64,000 nucleotides of DNA from Variovorax davisae. Its GTDB lineage: Bacteria > Pseudomonadota > Gammaproteobacteria > Burkholderiales > Burkholderiaceae_C. Of this stretch, positions 31,666 to 40,706 are shown piece by piece. The stretch covers positions 124,001-188,000 of the forward strand of contig NZ_JASZYS010000007.1 of assembly GCF_030316845.1 (NCBI RefSeq), written 5' to 3'. Under the pieces are notes generated by a model. It had not been told where the DNA came from. It was given only the letters and a program-made list of their open reading frames with translations, and ran no database searches. Numbering within the stretch: the stretch's first letter is position 1; the number at the start of each line of letters is the position of its first letter. Both the position numbers and the translations under genes were made by a program.

Positions 31666-32480
31666 GAGAGCCAGCGCTTGCGGCGCTTGTAGTGCTTGAG
31701 CCCGCGGAAGCTGCGTGCTTCGCCGCCGCCGCCCACGCCAAGGTAGAACTCGCGCACGTCGGGGTCGGCCGCGAGCCGTTCGGCGCTGCCGTCGATCACG
31801 ATCTTGCCGTTCTCCATGATGTAGCCGCGGTGGGCGACGGCCAGCGCCACGCTGGCGTTCTGCTCGACCAGCAGCATCGAGACGCCGCGCTCGGCGTTGA
31901 TGCGCGCGATGATCGTGAAGATGTCCTCCACCAGCTTGGGCGAGAGCCCGAGCGAGGGCTCGTCGAGCAGGATCAGCTGCGGCTCGGCGACCAGCGCGCG
32001 GCCGATCGCGAGCATCTGCTGCTCGCCGCCCGACAGGTAGCCGGCCAGGCCCTTGCGGCGTTCGTGCAGCCGCGGGAAGTAGGCGTACACGGCATCGAAG
32101 TTGCGCGGTGCCGGGCCGCGGCCGCTGTGGGCGTAGGTCGCGGCGACCAGGTTCTCCTCCACCGTGAGGTCCTCGAACACGCGCCGGCCCTCCATCACGT
32201 GGCACAGGCCGCGCCGCACCAGCTGCTGCGGCGGCACGCGCGCGGTCGAGGCGCCGTTGAAGGCGATGCGGCCGGCCTGCAGCTCGCCGTCTTCCAGCAC
32301 CAGCAGGCCCGACACCGCCTTCAGCGTGGTCGACTTGCCGGCCCCGTTGCTGCCCAGCAGCGCCACGATCTCGCCGCGCGGCACGGCCAGCGACAGGCCG
32401 CGCAGCACCTGCACCACCTTGTTGTAGACCACCTCGATGTTGTTCACTTCGAGGACCAGGTCCGCGGCCGCGCCTTGCAT
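31662..32480 (-). CDS. livF: LivF-type branched-chain amino acid ABC ATPase
   Basis: 272 residues. Walker A 'GSNGAGKS' at 43-50, 'RRGLCHVMEGRRVFEDLTVEENLV', signature 'YLSGGEQQMLAIGRAL', Walker B 'LILLDEPSLGLSP'. The C-terminus carries an extra basic tail ('KHYKRRKRWLS'). Together with LivG it powers the LivHM channel. Overlaps the ligase gene downstream and starts two bases after the receptor stop. Confidence 0.93.
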   Translation of the reverse strand: MQGAAADLVLEVNNIEVVYNKVVQVLRGLSLAVPRGEIVALLGSNGAGKSTTLKAVSGLLVLEDGELQAGRIAFNGASTARVPPQQLVRRGLCHVMEGRRVFEDLTVEENLVAATYAHSGRGPAPRNFDAVYAYFPRLHERRKGLAGYLSGGEQQMLAIGRALVAEPQLILLDEPSLGLSPKLVEDIFTIIARINAERGVSMLLVEQNASVALAVAHRGYIMENGKIVIDGSAERLAADPDVREFYLGVGGGGEARSFRGLKHYKRRKRWLS

Positions 32481-32482
32481 CG

Positions 32483-33661
32483 TCAGTCCAGCTTGATCCA
32501 GTCGGACGCAGGCACCATCTTCTGCGCCTTCATGTCGGCCGTGTACACCCGCCCCACGGGAATGGAGTTGCCCTTGATCGTGATCGGCACGCCGATCAGG
32601 CCGCCGGTGTCGAAGTCCTTGATGGTGTTGAGCGCCGCCTTGAGGTTCTTGCCGTCGAGCGGCTTGCCGGCGTCGAGCGTGCGCTTCGCCGCCTCGGTGA
32701 ACAGCATCGCGGTCAGGAAGCCCTGCGTGTAGGCCGTGCTCTGGTACTCGGGGCGCAGCTGGCGGATCTTGTCGAGCATCGGCGACTTGGCCGAGGTGTC
32801 GTAGTAGTAGCGATAGGGCATCACGCCCATGAAGCCGTCGCCGGCCTCGCCCATCTTCATCACGGTCGAGCTGTCCATGGTCCAGAAGGTGCCCATCCAC
32901 TTGCTGGTCATGCCCATCTGCTTGCCCTGCTGCACGAACTCGGGAATCGGCGCCAGGATGTAGCCGTGGAAGATCGTGTAGTCGGGCGCGGCGCGGCGCA
33001 GCTTGATGACCTCGGTCGAGACGTCGACGCTGCCGGGCGGCGTCATGAGCTTGACCGGCACCGTGAGGCCGAGCTTCTTCGCCATGGCTTCGCTGGCCTC
33101 GATCGGGTCGCGGCCGAACTCGGAGTCGGAGTAGACGAAGGCCACCTTGGCGCCGGGCTTCTCCTTGGCGATGTGCTTGAGCAGGATGCCGAACATCTCG
33201 GTGTAGTCGGGCCCGACCAGGAACTGGTTCGGGTACTTGGCCGGGTCGTTGAGCTCGGTCGCGAACGAGGCGCCGGCCATCAGGATCTGGCCGCTGCGGT
33301 CGAGCTCGGGGTTGATGGTCTTGGCGAAGCCGGTCGAGTCGCCGTAGTAGAGATTGACCTTGTTCTGGCTCGTGATCTTCTTGAAGGCGGCGACCGAGGC
33401 ATCGACCTTGTAGCCGGTGTCCTCGGGCACGTAGCGCAGCTTGCGGCCCTTGATGCCACCGGCGTCGTTGACGATCTTCACGTAGTCGGCGATGCCGGCG
33501 TTGATGCCGATGCCGGCGAAGGCGAAGACACCCGTCATCGGGATCGAGCCGCCGATCACGATGTCTTCGGCCTGGGCATGCACGGCCAGCGGCGCGGCGA
33601 GGGCGGCCGAAGCGGCCAGCAGGAGGGTGCGGCGGCGTGCCGAGACGGGTTGCGATTTCAT
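32483..33661 (-). CDS. LivK-type periplasmic receptor
   Basis: 392 residues. Signal peptide with 'RRRTLLLAASAALAAPLAVHAQA', then the periplasmic-binding type I fold: 'IVIGGSIPMTGVFAFAGIGI', 'KVAFVYSDSEFGRDPIEASEAMAKKLG', 'GAPDYTIFHGYILA'-like segments. Ligands of this group include branched amino acids, amides and aromatic or fatty acids. The ligase in the operon hints at a carboxylic acid, which is inference. Confidence 0.92.
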   Translation of the reverse strand: MKSQPVSARRRTLLLAASAALAAPLAVHAQAEDIVIGGSIPMTGVFAFAGIGINAGIADYVKIVNDAGGIKGRKLRYVPEDTGYKVDASVAAFKKITSQNKVNLYYGDSTGFAKTINPELDRSGQILMAGASFATELNDPAKYPNQFLVGPDYTEMFGILLKHIAKEKPGAKVAFVYSDSEFGRDPIEASEAMAKKLGLTVPVKLMTPPGSVDVSTEVIKLRRAAPDYTIFHGYILAPIPEFVQQGKQMGMTSKWMGTFWTMDSSTVMKMGEAGDGFMGVMPYRYYYDTSAKSPMLDKIRQLRPEYQSTAYTQGFLTAMLFTEAAKRTLDAGKPLDGKNLKAALNTIKDFDTGGLIGVPITIKGNSIPVGRVYTADMKAQKMVPASDWIKLD

Positions 33662-33685
33662 GATGTCTCCAAGTTTTGAGGCGGC

Positions 33686-34723
33686 CTAGGTCTTGAACGG
33701 CCACAGATGAAAAAAGCGGCGAATGCGCCGCCACACTTCTGCGAGCCCGTGCGGCTCGAACACCAGAAACCCGACGATCAGCAGGCCGAAGACGACCGTG
33801 CGGACCGGCGACAGGAAAACGGTCGCCTCGGTGCCGCCGGGCAGCAGGTCGAACACCAGCTTGAGCAGCTCCGGCACCATCGTCATGAAGACCGCGCCCA
33901 GGATGCCGCCGAGGATCGTGCCCATGCCGCCGACGATGATCGCGGCCAGGAAGAAGATCGACATCAGGAGCGGAAAGCTCTCGGGCGTGACGACCCGGAA
34001 GAAGTAGGCCCACAGGCCGCCGGCCACGCCGGCGTAGAAGGACGACAGCCCGAAGGACAGCAGCTTGTAGCGCAGGAGCGGAATGCCCAGCACCTCGGCC
34101 GAGATGTCGCGGTCGCGGATCGCGATGAAGGCGCGGCCGATTCGGGTGCGGAACAGGTTGGCGGCGCCCAGCACCATCAGCAGCGTGACCGGCAGGATCA
34201 CCCAGTAGAGCCGGAACGAGGTGTCGAGCGCGACCCCGAACAACTGCGCGGGCGGCAGCGACAGGCCCGTGGTGCCACCGGTGAGCTTGAGGTTGGCGAA
34301 CAGGAAGTGCGTGATGAAGGAGGCCGCGATGGTCGCGATCGCGAGGTAGAGCCCCTTGACCCGCAGCGACGGGATGCCGACCACCAGGCCGCCGAGCATC
34401 GCCACCACGCCGCCGGCCACCAGGTTGAGCAGGAAAGGCGTGCCCAGGCGCGTCTGCAGGATCGCCACGGTGTAGGCGCCCAGCCCCATGAACGCGGCTT
34501 GCCCGAGGCTCACGAGCCCGGTGTAGCCGGTCAGGATGTTGAGCCCGGTGGCGCTCGCGACATTGATCGCGACCAGGCAGGCGAGGTAGAGCCAGTAGTC
34601 GCTGGCCATGAAGGGGAACAGCAGCAGCAGCGCGGCGCCCAGTGCGAGCCAGCTCTTCTGCGTGCGCGAATCGAACAGCGCGGCGTCGGCGAGGTAGCTC
34701 TGCTTGAGGGTGCCGATGCGCAT
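33686..34723 (-). CDS. livM: LivM-type ABC permease
   Basis: 345 residues from ATG 34723. Many hydrophobic segments; 'GLNILTGYTGLVSLGQAAFMGLGAYTVAIL' and 'SLRVKGLYLAIATIAASFI' are the LivM signatures, and 'GRAFIAIRDRDISAEVLGIPLLRYKLLSFGLSSFYAGVAGGL' is the coupling region. Starts on the last base of livH. Confidence 0.94.
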   Translation of the reverse strand: MRIGTLKQSYLADAALFDSRTQKSWLALGAALLLLFPFMASDYWLYLACLVAINVASATGLNILTGYTGLVSLGQAAFMGLGAYTVAILQTRLGTPFLLNLVAGGVVAMLGGLVVGIPSLRVKGLYLAIATIAASFITHFLFANLKLTGGTTGLSLPPAQLFGVALDTSFRLYWVILPVTLLMVLGAANLFRTRIGRAFIAIRDRDISAEVLGIPLLRYKLLSFGLSSFYAGVAGGLWAYFFRVVTPESFPLLMSIFFLAAIIVGGMGTILGGILGAVFMTMVPELLKLVFDLLPGGTEATVFLSPVRTVVFGLLIVGFLVFEPHGLAEVWRRIRRFFHLWPFKT

Positions 34724-35604
34724 CAGAGTCTTTCTATTTCGTGCGTACCGAACAGGCCGTAGGGCCGGATCATCAGCACGACGACCAGCACCACGAAGGT
34801 CGCCAGCAGCTTGTACTCGCCGCCCAGGTACGAGCCCGCGAGCGCTTCGACCAGGCCGATGAAGACGCCGCCGACCAGCGCGCCGAGCACGCTGTCGAGA
34901 CCGCCGACGATCACCACCACCAGCACCGACAGGCCGAACACGCCCATCGACGACGAGATGCCGCCGATGGCGCCGACGATGATGCCGGCCACCGCCGCGA
35001 TCATGGCCGAGGCCACCCAGGCGAGCGAGAACACGCGCGGCACGTTGATGCCCATCGCGTAGGCGGCGGCCTGGTCGGAGGCGGTGGCGCGCAGCGCGAC
35101 GCCGCCGCGCCAGAAGCGGAACACCAGCAGCACCAGCACGATCAGCACCAGGGCCACCAGCGCGCCGTAGGCCACCTTGGGCGCCAGGAAGGCGTCGCCG
35201 ACCATCACCGGCGTCTTCGGCAGGAACTCGGGCAGGCGGCGCTGGTCGGCGGTCCAGACGATCTCGACCAGCCCGACCAGGATCGACGCCAGCCCGACCG
35301 TGACCATGAAGACCGAGATCGGCGGCTCGCCCAGCAGCGGCCGGATCATGGTGCGCTCGACCACGGCGCCGAGCAGGCCGGTGCCGAGCACCGCGCCCAG
35401 CACCGCCAGCCAGATCGGCAGCGAGAAGCTGGCGGCGAAGGCGAAGAACAGGTAGGCGCCGATCATCAGCATCTCGCCGATCGCGATGTTGACCACCCGG
35501 GTGGCCTTGTAGACCAGCACGAAAGCCAGGGCGGCCAGCGCGTAGAGGCCGCCGCTGGCGACGCCGTTGAGCGCGATCTCGAACAGGTAGGCCCAGTCCA
35601 TCAT
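34723..35604 (-). CDS. livH: LivH-type ABC permease
   Basis: 293 residues from ATG 35604, overlapping the livG stop; the adjacent ATG 35601 is equally usable. 'GLYALAALAFVLVYKATRVVNIAIGEMLMIGAY' and 'ALRATASDQAAAYAMGINVPRVFSLAWVASAMIAAVAGII' are LivH hallmarks. Eight or nine membrane segments. Forms the channel with LivM. Confidence 0.94.
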   Translation of the reverse strand: MMDWAYLFEIALNGVASGGLYALAALAFVLVYKATRVVNIAIGEMLMIGAYLFFAFAASFSLPIWLAVLGAVLGTGLLGAVVERTMIRPLLGEPPISVFMVTVGLASILVGLVEIVWTADQRRLPEFLPKTPVMVGDAFLAPKVAYGALVALVLIVLVLLVFRFWRGGVALRATASDQAAAYAMGINVPRVFSLAWVASAMIAAVAGIIVGAIGGISSSMGVFGLSVLVVVIVGGLDSVLGALVGGVFIGLVEALAGSYLGGEYKLLATFVVLVVVLMIRPYGLFGTHEIERL

Positions 35605-36461
35605 GCCTGCGCCGCCGTGGCTTGCGAGCCGCGCAGCTTGTCGCGCAGGGCGGCAACGTCGCCGGCGCCGAGGTAGGCCCGGATCACCTCGGGATCGGAC
35701 TGCACCGCGGCCGGCGCACCCTGCGCGATGACCTGGCCGAAATTGAGCACCACGACGTGGTCCGACAGGTCCATCACCATGCCCATGTCGTGCTCGACCA
35801 TCAGCACGGTCACGCCCCACTCGTCGCGCAGGTCGAGGATGAAGCGCGCCATGTCCTCGGTCTCTTCGCGGTTCATGCCGGCGACCGGCTCGTCGAGCAT
35901 CAGCACGCGCGGCTGCATCGCCAGCGCGCGTGCCATCTCGACGCGCTTCTGCAGCCCGTAGGGCAGGGCCGACACGCTGGCGTGCCGGATGTGGTCGATC
36001 TCGAGGAAATCGATGATGCGCTCCTCGACATCGCGGCGCAGCTCGGCTTCTTCCCGGCGGGCGCGGCCGAGATAGAGCAGGGCGTCGAAGACGTTGGACC
36101 GGAGATGCGAATGGCGCCCGAGCTTGATGTTGTCGAGCACCGTCATGCCGCGGAACAGCGCGATGTTCTGGAAGCTGCGCGCCAGGCCGAGCCGGGCTCG
36201 CTGCGGCGCCGGCAGCGTCGTGATGTCGCGGCCCTCGAACAGCACCCGGCCGGCAGCAGGGCGGTAGAAGCCCGAGATGGTGTTGAACAGCGAGGTCTTG
36301 CCGGCGCCGTTGGGGCCGATCACGGCCGTGATCGAGCCGGGCGCGACCTCGAAGCCGACGCCGCTCAGCGCCCGCACGCCGCCGAAGGCGAGCGTGAGTG
36401 CATCGACCTGCAGCACGGGGCTGGACGGGGCGGCAGCAGCGGGATGGATGGCGTCAGGCAT
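35601..36461 (-). CDS. livG: LivG-type branched-chain amino acid ABC ATPase
   Basis: 286 residues. Walker A 'GPNGAGKT' at 49-56, 'RLGLARSFQNIALFRGMTVLDNI', signature-like 'SALPYGLQKRVEMARAL', Walker B 'VLMLDEPVAGMNREE', switch 'VEHDMGMVMDLSDHVVVLNFG'. The LSGGQ is degenerate (LPYG), as in many LivG. First gene of livG-livH-livM-receptor-livF-ligase; divergent from the TetR gene. Confidence 0.94.
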   Translation of the reverse strand: MPDAIHPAAAAPSSPVLQVDALTLAFGGVRALSGVGFEVAPGSITAVIGPNGAGKTSLFNTISGFYRPAAGRVLFEGRDITTLPAPQRARLGLARSFQNIALFRGMTVLDNIKLGRHSHLRSNVFDALLYLGRARREEAELRRDVEERIIDFLEIDHIRHASVSALPYGLQKRVEMARALAMQPRVLMLDEPVAGMNREETEDMARFILDLRDEWGVTVLMVEHDMGMVMDLSDHVVVLNFGQVIAQGAPAAVQSDPEVIRAYLGAGDVAALRDKLRGSQATAAQA

Positions 36462-36498
36462 CGATCAGGGTTTGCGCGGAAGAATGCGGGGTTACCCA

Positions 36499-36517
36499 CG
36501 CGTAGAATTTCTACTCG
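36499..36517. promoter_or_regulatory. Candidate TetR operator between livG and the regulator
   Basis: GTAGAA-T-TTCTAC at 36502-36514 is a perfect 13-bp palindrome; including flanks it extends to 36499-36517 with one mismatched pair. It lies in the 117-bp divergent promoter region, 38 bp from the livG start. The divergent TetR protein is the obvious ligand. Confidence 0.65.
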
Positions 36518-36578
36518 CCGGTAATGTTCGATGCCGCGCCTGTCGGCAGCATCGGGACTTTCCCGGGCGCTTCGATCC

Positions 36579-37256
36579 ATGGCCACCCGAAAAACCTCCC
36601 CGCCTGCCGGTGCATCGCCCTGGAAGCCGGCCGGCGCGCGCGCGCAGCAGCGCGAAGCCAAGCGCAACGCGGTGCTGCAGACGGCGGCGCGCCTGTTCAA
36701 CGAGCGCGGCTTCCACGCCACCTCGCTCGACGACATCGCCGAGCAGCTGCACGTGAGCAAGCCCACGCTCTACTACTACGTGAAGAGCAAGGACGACATC
36801 CTGCTCGAGTGCGTGCGCACCGCGCTGGGCATGATGCAGCAGGGCATCGACGAGGTCCGACGGGCCGGCGGCAGTGCGATCGACCAGCTGATGGCGTGCA
36901 TGCGCATCTACTCGCGCATCGTGACGATGGACTTCGGCATGTGCGTGATCCGCATCGGCGAAGACCCGCTGCCGGCGGCGCGGCGCAAGGAACTGCGGCG
37001 GCTCAAGGCCGGCATCGACGGCGAGTTCCGTCGCTTGATCGGCGACGGCATCGCCGAAGGCTCGCTGGCGCCCTGCGATCCCAAGATGGCGGCCTTCGTG
37101 CTGGCCGGCGCACTGAGCTGGATCGGGCGCTGGTACAACCCCGACGGTGGCCTCGATCCCGACCAGATCGCCGACCAGAGCATCGCGCTGCTGATGGCCG
37201 GCGTGCAGCAGCGTCCCGCCACGGCGAAGAAGGTGGCGGCGCGCAAGTCAAAATAG
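36579..37256 (+). CDS. TetR-family transcriptional regulator
   Basis: 225 residues from ATG 36579. The HTH at about 42-82 reads 'RLFNERGFHATSLDDIAEQLHVSKPTLYYYVKSKDDIL'; the C-terminal helical domain would bind an effector, plausibly an acyl-CoA given the ligase in the divergent operon. A Lys/Ala-rich tail ends the protein. Followed four bases later by arfB. Confidence 0.9.
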   Translation: MATRKTSPPAGASPWKPAGARAQQREAKRNAVLQTAARLFNERGFHATSLDDIAEQLHVSKPTLYYYVKSKDDILLECVRTALGMMQQGIDEVRRAGGSAIDQLMACMRIYSRIVTMDFGMCVIRIGEDPLPAARRKELRRLKAGIDGEFRRLIGDGIAEGSLAPCDPKMAAFVLAGALSWIGRWYNPDGGLDPDQIADQSIALLMAGVQQRPATAKKVAARKSK

Positions 37257-37259
37257 CGG

Positions 37260-37673
37260 ATGCCCACGCCGCGTCCACCCGTTCTTGTCGATCCGCTCGA
37301 GGTCGAATTCAGCGCCATCCGGGCCCAGGGCGCGGGCGGCCAGAACGTCAACAAGGTCTCGAGCGCGGTGCATCTGCGCTTCGACATCCCCGCCAGTTCG
37401 CTGCCCGAGGACGTCAAGGCGCGGCTGCTCGCGCTGCGCGACAGCCGCATCACCCAGGAAGGCGTGCTGGTGCTGAAGGCGCAGAAGCACCGCAGCCAGG
37501 ACATGAACCGCGCCGATGCGCTGGCGCGGCTGCAGGAACTGGTCGACGGCGTCGCCGTGGCGCCGCGCGTGCGGCGCGCCACCAAGCCGAGCTACGGCTC
37601 GAAGCAGCGGCGGCTGGCGGGCAAGAGCCAGCGCTCGGAGATCAAGAGCTTGCGCGGGCCGGTCAAGGACTGA
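37260..37673 (+). CDS. arfB: Alternative ribosome-rescue factor ArfB (YaeJ)
   Basis: 137 residues. The catalytic 'GGQ' is in 'AQGAGGQNVNKVSSAVHLRFD' and the basic C-terminal tail 'KPSYGSKQRRLAGKSQRSEIKSLRG' is the part that enters the empty mRNA channel. It hydrolyses peptidyl-tRNA on stalled ribosomes independently of tmRNA. Full length; probably cotranscribed with the tetR gene. Confidence 0.96.
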   Translation: MPTPRPPVLVDPLEVEFSAIRAQGAGGQNVNKVSSAVHLRFDIPASSLPEDVKARLLALRDSRITQEGVLVLKAQKHRSQDMNRADALARLQELVDGVAVAPRVRRATKPSYGSKQRRLAGKSQRSEIKSLRGPVKD

Positions 37674-37738
37674 CGCAGGCGGTGGCACGGGGGCGGAGAA
37701 CCCCGTATGCTGTGGGCTCCCGGTTCGATTGCACACAG

Positions 37739-37750
37739 TTTGTAGACAAA
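37739..37750. promoter_or_regulatory. Predicted GntR/FCD operator at its own gene
   Basis: TTTGT-AG-ACAAA, a perfect 12-bp palindrome with the GT-N2-AC core typical of FadR/FCD regulators, ends four bases before the GntR ATG. A TTGCAC-N17-CATATG promoter-like pair overlaps it. Related sites occur at 41634 and 41669. Confidence 0.6.
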
Positions 37751-37754
37751 TCAT

Positions 37755-38540
37755 ATGAAGTCCAAAGTCGCGTCCAAGCCAGCGGCGCATGCAAAGGCCA
37801 GGAAGGCGGCGGCACCGGTCAAGACCGTGCGGTCCCGCAAGCCCGTGCCGTCGGAAGCGCCGCCGGCCGCGAAGTCCTCGCCCGACGGCGAGGGCTCGAC
37901 GAACCTGACCGACCGGGCCTATGCCGTCGTGCGCCGGCTCATCTTGCAGCGCGAGCTGATCGGCGGCGAAGTGCTGGTCGAGGGACGGCTGGCCGAGCGG
38001 CTCCAGATGTCGCGCACGCCGCTGCGCGAGGCCTTGCTGCGCCTGGAGGGCGAAGGGCTGCTGGTGCGCGCCAATGCCCGCTCCTACGCGGTGCGGCGGA
38101 TCACGGCGTCGCACTACTTCCAGTGCCTGCAGGTGCGCGAGCGGCTCGAGTCGCAAGCCGTCTCGCTGGCGATGGGACGCGTGCCGCCGGACCAGGTGCA
38201 GGCCCTGCGCAGCGCCATCCTGGGGCTGGATTCGAGCCAGCAGGGCTCGAGCCACTGGCAGGCCGACGACCAGATCCATGGCCTGTTCGCGCGCGCCTCG
38301 GGCAACGCGATGCTGGCCGACACCATCGCGCACCTGCGCGTGCTGTGCCGGCTGTTCGAGGTGGTCGACCCCTTCAGCCGCATCGAGGACGACCGCACCG
38401 AGCACCTGGCGATCCTCGATGCCTACATCGCCGGCAACGAGAAGGCGGCCGAGGACGCCGTGGTCGCGCACCTGCGCAACCTGGCCCGCTACACCTTGTC
38501 GAGGCTCAGCAACGGGCTCGTGACGGAATTCGCGCAGTAG
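37755..38540 (+). CDS. GntR-family (FadR/FCD subfamily) regulator
   Basis: 261 residues. The first 48 residues are Lys/Ala/Pro-rich and look disordered. The winged HTH follows at about 55-115 ('[53 protein letters not shown]'), then an FCD ligand domain with Asp/His residues ('[14 protein letters not shown]', '[19 protein letters not shown]'). FCD proteins sense carboxylates or amino acids. ATG 37755 has no clear Shine-Dalgarno, so the start is uncertain. It precedes the polar-amino-acid ABC genes and probably controls them and the 41745 operon. Confidence 0.9.
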   Translation: MKSKVASKPAAHAKARKAAAPVKTVRSRKPVPSEAPPAAKSSPDGEGSTNLTDRAYAVVRRLILQRELIGGEVLVEGRLAERLQMSRTPLREALLRLEGEGLLVRANARSYAVRRITASHYFQCLQVRERLESQAVSLAMGRVPPDQVQALRSAILGLDSSQQGSSHWQADDQIHGLFARASGNAMLADTIAHLRVLCRLFEVVDPFSRIEDDRTEHLAILDAYIAGNEKAAEDAVVAHLRNLARYTLSRLSNGLVTEFAQ

Positions 38541-38558
38541 AGCCGGCCGGCGGCGCCC

Positions 38559-39296
38559 TCAGTGGCGCAGGATCTTGCCGACGAACTCGCGCGTGCGGGC
38601 CTCGCGCGGCTGGTCGAAGATCTGCTTCGGGCCGCCGATCTCGACCACCTGCCCGCCGTCCATGAAAACGACCTTGCTCGACACCTCGCGCACGAAGCCC
38701 ATTTCGTGCGAGACGATGAACATCGTCATGCCCTCGGCAGCCAGCAATCGCACCGTGTCCAGCACTTCATTGACGAGTTCGGGGTCGAGTGCCGCCGTCA
38801 CCTCGTCGAGCAGCAGGATGCCGGGCTGCAGGGCCAGCGCCCGCGCGATCGCCACCCGCTGCTGCTGGCCGCCCGAAAGCTGGTCGGGGTAGGACTTGAG
38901 CTTGGCCCCCATGCCGACCTTCTCGAGCAGCTGGATCGCATAGTCCTCGACCTGCTTGCGCGGGCGCCCCTTGACCTTGATCGGCGCCACCGTCACGTTG
39001 TCGAGCACGCTCATGTTCTGGAACAGGTTGTACTGCTGGAACACGATCGCCATCTGCGAGCGGATCCGGCGCAGCTGCTCGCGGTCGCTGTAGTCCAGCG
39101 CCTGGCCGTCGATGCGCACCTGGCCGGCAATCGGCGGCAGCAAGCCCATCAGCACGCGCAGCAAGGTGCTCTTCCCCGAGCCCGAAGGGCCGATGAGACT
39201 GACGATCTCGCCCTTGTCGACCGACAGGTTGATGCGCTCGAGTACGGTGTGGGCGCCGTAGTTGGCCTCGAGGTCAACGATTTCGAGTTGGGGCAA
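38559..39296 (-). CDS. Polar amino acid ABC transporter ATPase
   Basis: 245 residues from TTG 39296, which has GGAG eight bases upstream. Walker A 'GPSGSGKS' at 36-43, '[23 protein letters not shown]', signature '[16 protein letters not shown]', Walker B '[14 protein letters not shown]', switch '[11 protein letters not shown]'. GlnQ/HisP-like. Overlaps the upstream permease gene by 23 bases. Last gene of a receptor-permease-permease-ATPase operon. Confidence 0.94.
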   Translation of the reverse strand: MPQLEIVDLEANYGAHTVLERINLSVDKGEIVSLIGPSGSGKSTLLRVLMGLLPPIAGQVRIDGQALDYSDREQLRRIRSQMAIVFQQYNLFQNMSVLDNVTVAPIKVKGRPRKQVEDYAIQLLEKVGMGAKLKSYPDQLSGGQQQRVAIARALALQPGILLLDEVTAALDPELVNEVLDTVRLLAAEGMTMFIVSHEMGFVREVSSKVVFMDGGQVVEIGGPKQIFDQPREARTREFVGKILRH

Positions 39297-39963
39297 GCTT
39301 GTTCTCCAGGTGTTTGCCGAACCGGGCCAGCGGATAGGACAGCATGAAATAAAGAGCCAGCACCGTGCCGTAGACCAGTGTGGCCGAGAAGCCCTTGTTG
39401 TTCATCGTCTTGCCGGCGAAGGCCAGCTCGACGACGCCGATCTGGGAGGCGAGCGCGGTGTCCTTGATGAACAGGACGAAGAAGCCGAAGACCGGCGGCA
39501 GGATGATCTTCCAGGCCTGCGGCACGATCACGAGGCGCAGCGTCTGGAGGTAGCTGAAGTTCATCGTCTCGGCGGCGTCCCACTGGTTCTGGTGCACCGA
39601 TTCGAGGCCGCTGCGCACGATCTCGGCGATGAAGGCGGTGGCGATCAGGCAGACGCTGATCAGGGCCACGGTGAACATCGAGAGGTCGGCGTCGAGCCCC
39701 TGGAAGATGAAGAACACCAGCATCAGCGTGACCAGGAACGGGATGCGCCTGAACAGCTCGATGAAGACCGTGGCCGCCACGCGCAGCGGCCGGCCCGCCG
39801 GCCGGCTGCCGAGCCGCACCGCCGCCAGCAGGAAGCCGAGCGAGAAGCCGACGATGCAGCCGATGGCCGACAGGGCGAAGGTGACGCCCAGCGCCTTGGC
39901 GAAGAAGACCAGGTTGTAGTAGCTGAAGAAGCGCGGCAGCTCCTGGATGATCTGTTCGAGCAT
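39274..39963 (-). CDS. Polar amino acid ABC permease 2
   Basis: 229 residues from ATG 39963, overlapping the preceding permease stop by one base. HisM/GlnP-type: 'FIELFRRIPFLVTLMLVFFIFQG', 'FIAEIVRSGLESVHQNQWDAAETMNFSYLQTLRLVIVPQA' (EAA-like loop), 'LFIKDTALASQIGVVEL'. About five membrane segments. Heterodimer partner of the 39963-40631 product. Confidence 0.93.
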   Translation of the reverse strand: MLEQIIQELPRFFSYYNLVFFAKALGVTFALSAIGCIVGFSLGFLLAAVRLGSRPAGRPLRVAATVFIELFRRIPFLVTLMLVFFIFQGLDADLSMFTVALISVCLIATAFIAEIVRSGLESVHQNQWDAAETMNFSYLQTLRLVIVPQAWKIILPPVFGFFVLFIKDTALASQIGVVELAFAGKTMNNKGFSATLVYGTVLALYFMLSYPLARFGKHLENKLAPTRNR

Positions 39964-40631
39964 CAGAACCACCTCATCTTGGCGCGGAAGAAGCGCTTCC
40001 CGACGAAAGCCAGCGACAGGGTGGCGATCAGCGTGATCACGATGTAGAGCACCGCCGCAACCGAGAACACCTCGATCGAGCGGAAGGTCTCCGAGTTGAT
40101 GTTGTAGGCCCGCCCGGTGAGCTCCTCGACGCCGAACACGGCCGCCATCGACGTCCCGAGCGTCATCAGGATGTACTGGTTGGAGAGCGGCGGGAACAGC
40201 ACGCGCACGATGTGCGGCAGGATCACGTAGCGAATGGTCTGGATGCGCGAGAAACCCAGCGTCTCGGCCGCCTCGAGTTCCGGCCGGCGCACCGATTCGA
40301 AGCCCGCGCGCTGGATCTCGGTGAGGTATGCACCGGCATTGAGCGTCATGCCGATCAGCACCGCCTGGTAGGGCGACAGCACGATGCCGGCGTCGGGCAG
40401 CGCGAAGAAAATGAAGAAGATCTGGATCAGCTGCGGCGTGTTGGTGAAGAACACCACATAGGCGCCGACGAGGCGGCGCGCCCAGCGCGGGCCGTAGGCG
40501 CGCACCGAGGCGCCGGCCAGGCCGAGCAGCATGCCCAGGGCGAACGCCAGGAAGGCGATCTGCAGGCTCAGCCAGGCGCCGCCGACCAGGTAGGGCAGTC
40601 GTTCGAGAACCGGTGTGAAGTCGAATTGCAT
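39963..40631 (-). CDS. Polar amino acid ABC permease 1
   Basis: 222 residues. HisQ/HisM family: 'TPQLIQIFFIFFALP', 'GAYLTEIQRAGFESVRRPELEAAETLGFSRIQTIRYVILPHIVRVLFPPLSNQYI' with the coupling loop, then 'TLGTSMAAVFGVEELTGRA'. Five membrane segments. 75 bp downstream of the receptor gene; same operon. Confidence 0.93.
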   Translation of the reverse strand: MQFDFTPVLERLPYLVGGAWLSLQIAFLAFALGMLLGLAGASVRAYGPRWARRLVGAYVVFFTNTPQLIQIFFIFFALPDAGIVLSPYQAVLIGMTLNAGAYLTEIQRAGFESVRRPELEAAETLGFSRIQTIRYVILPHIVRVLFPPLSNQYILMTLGTSMAAVFGVEELTGRAYNINSETFRSIEVFSVAAVLYIVITLIATLSLAFVGKRFFRAKMRWF

Positions 40632-40706
40632 GAGGTGTCGAGGTCTTGAATGATCGGCGCCACCGGCAGGCTGGCTGGCGGTGGCGCCGGACCGTCGGCC
40701 GCGACC

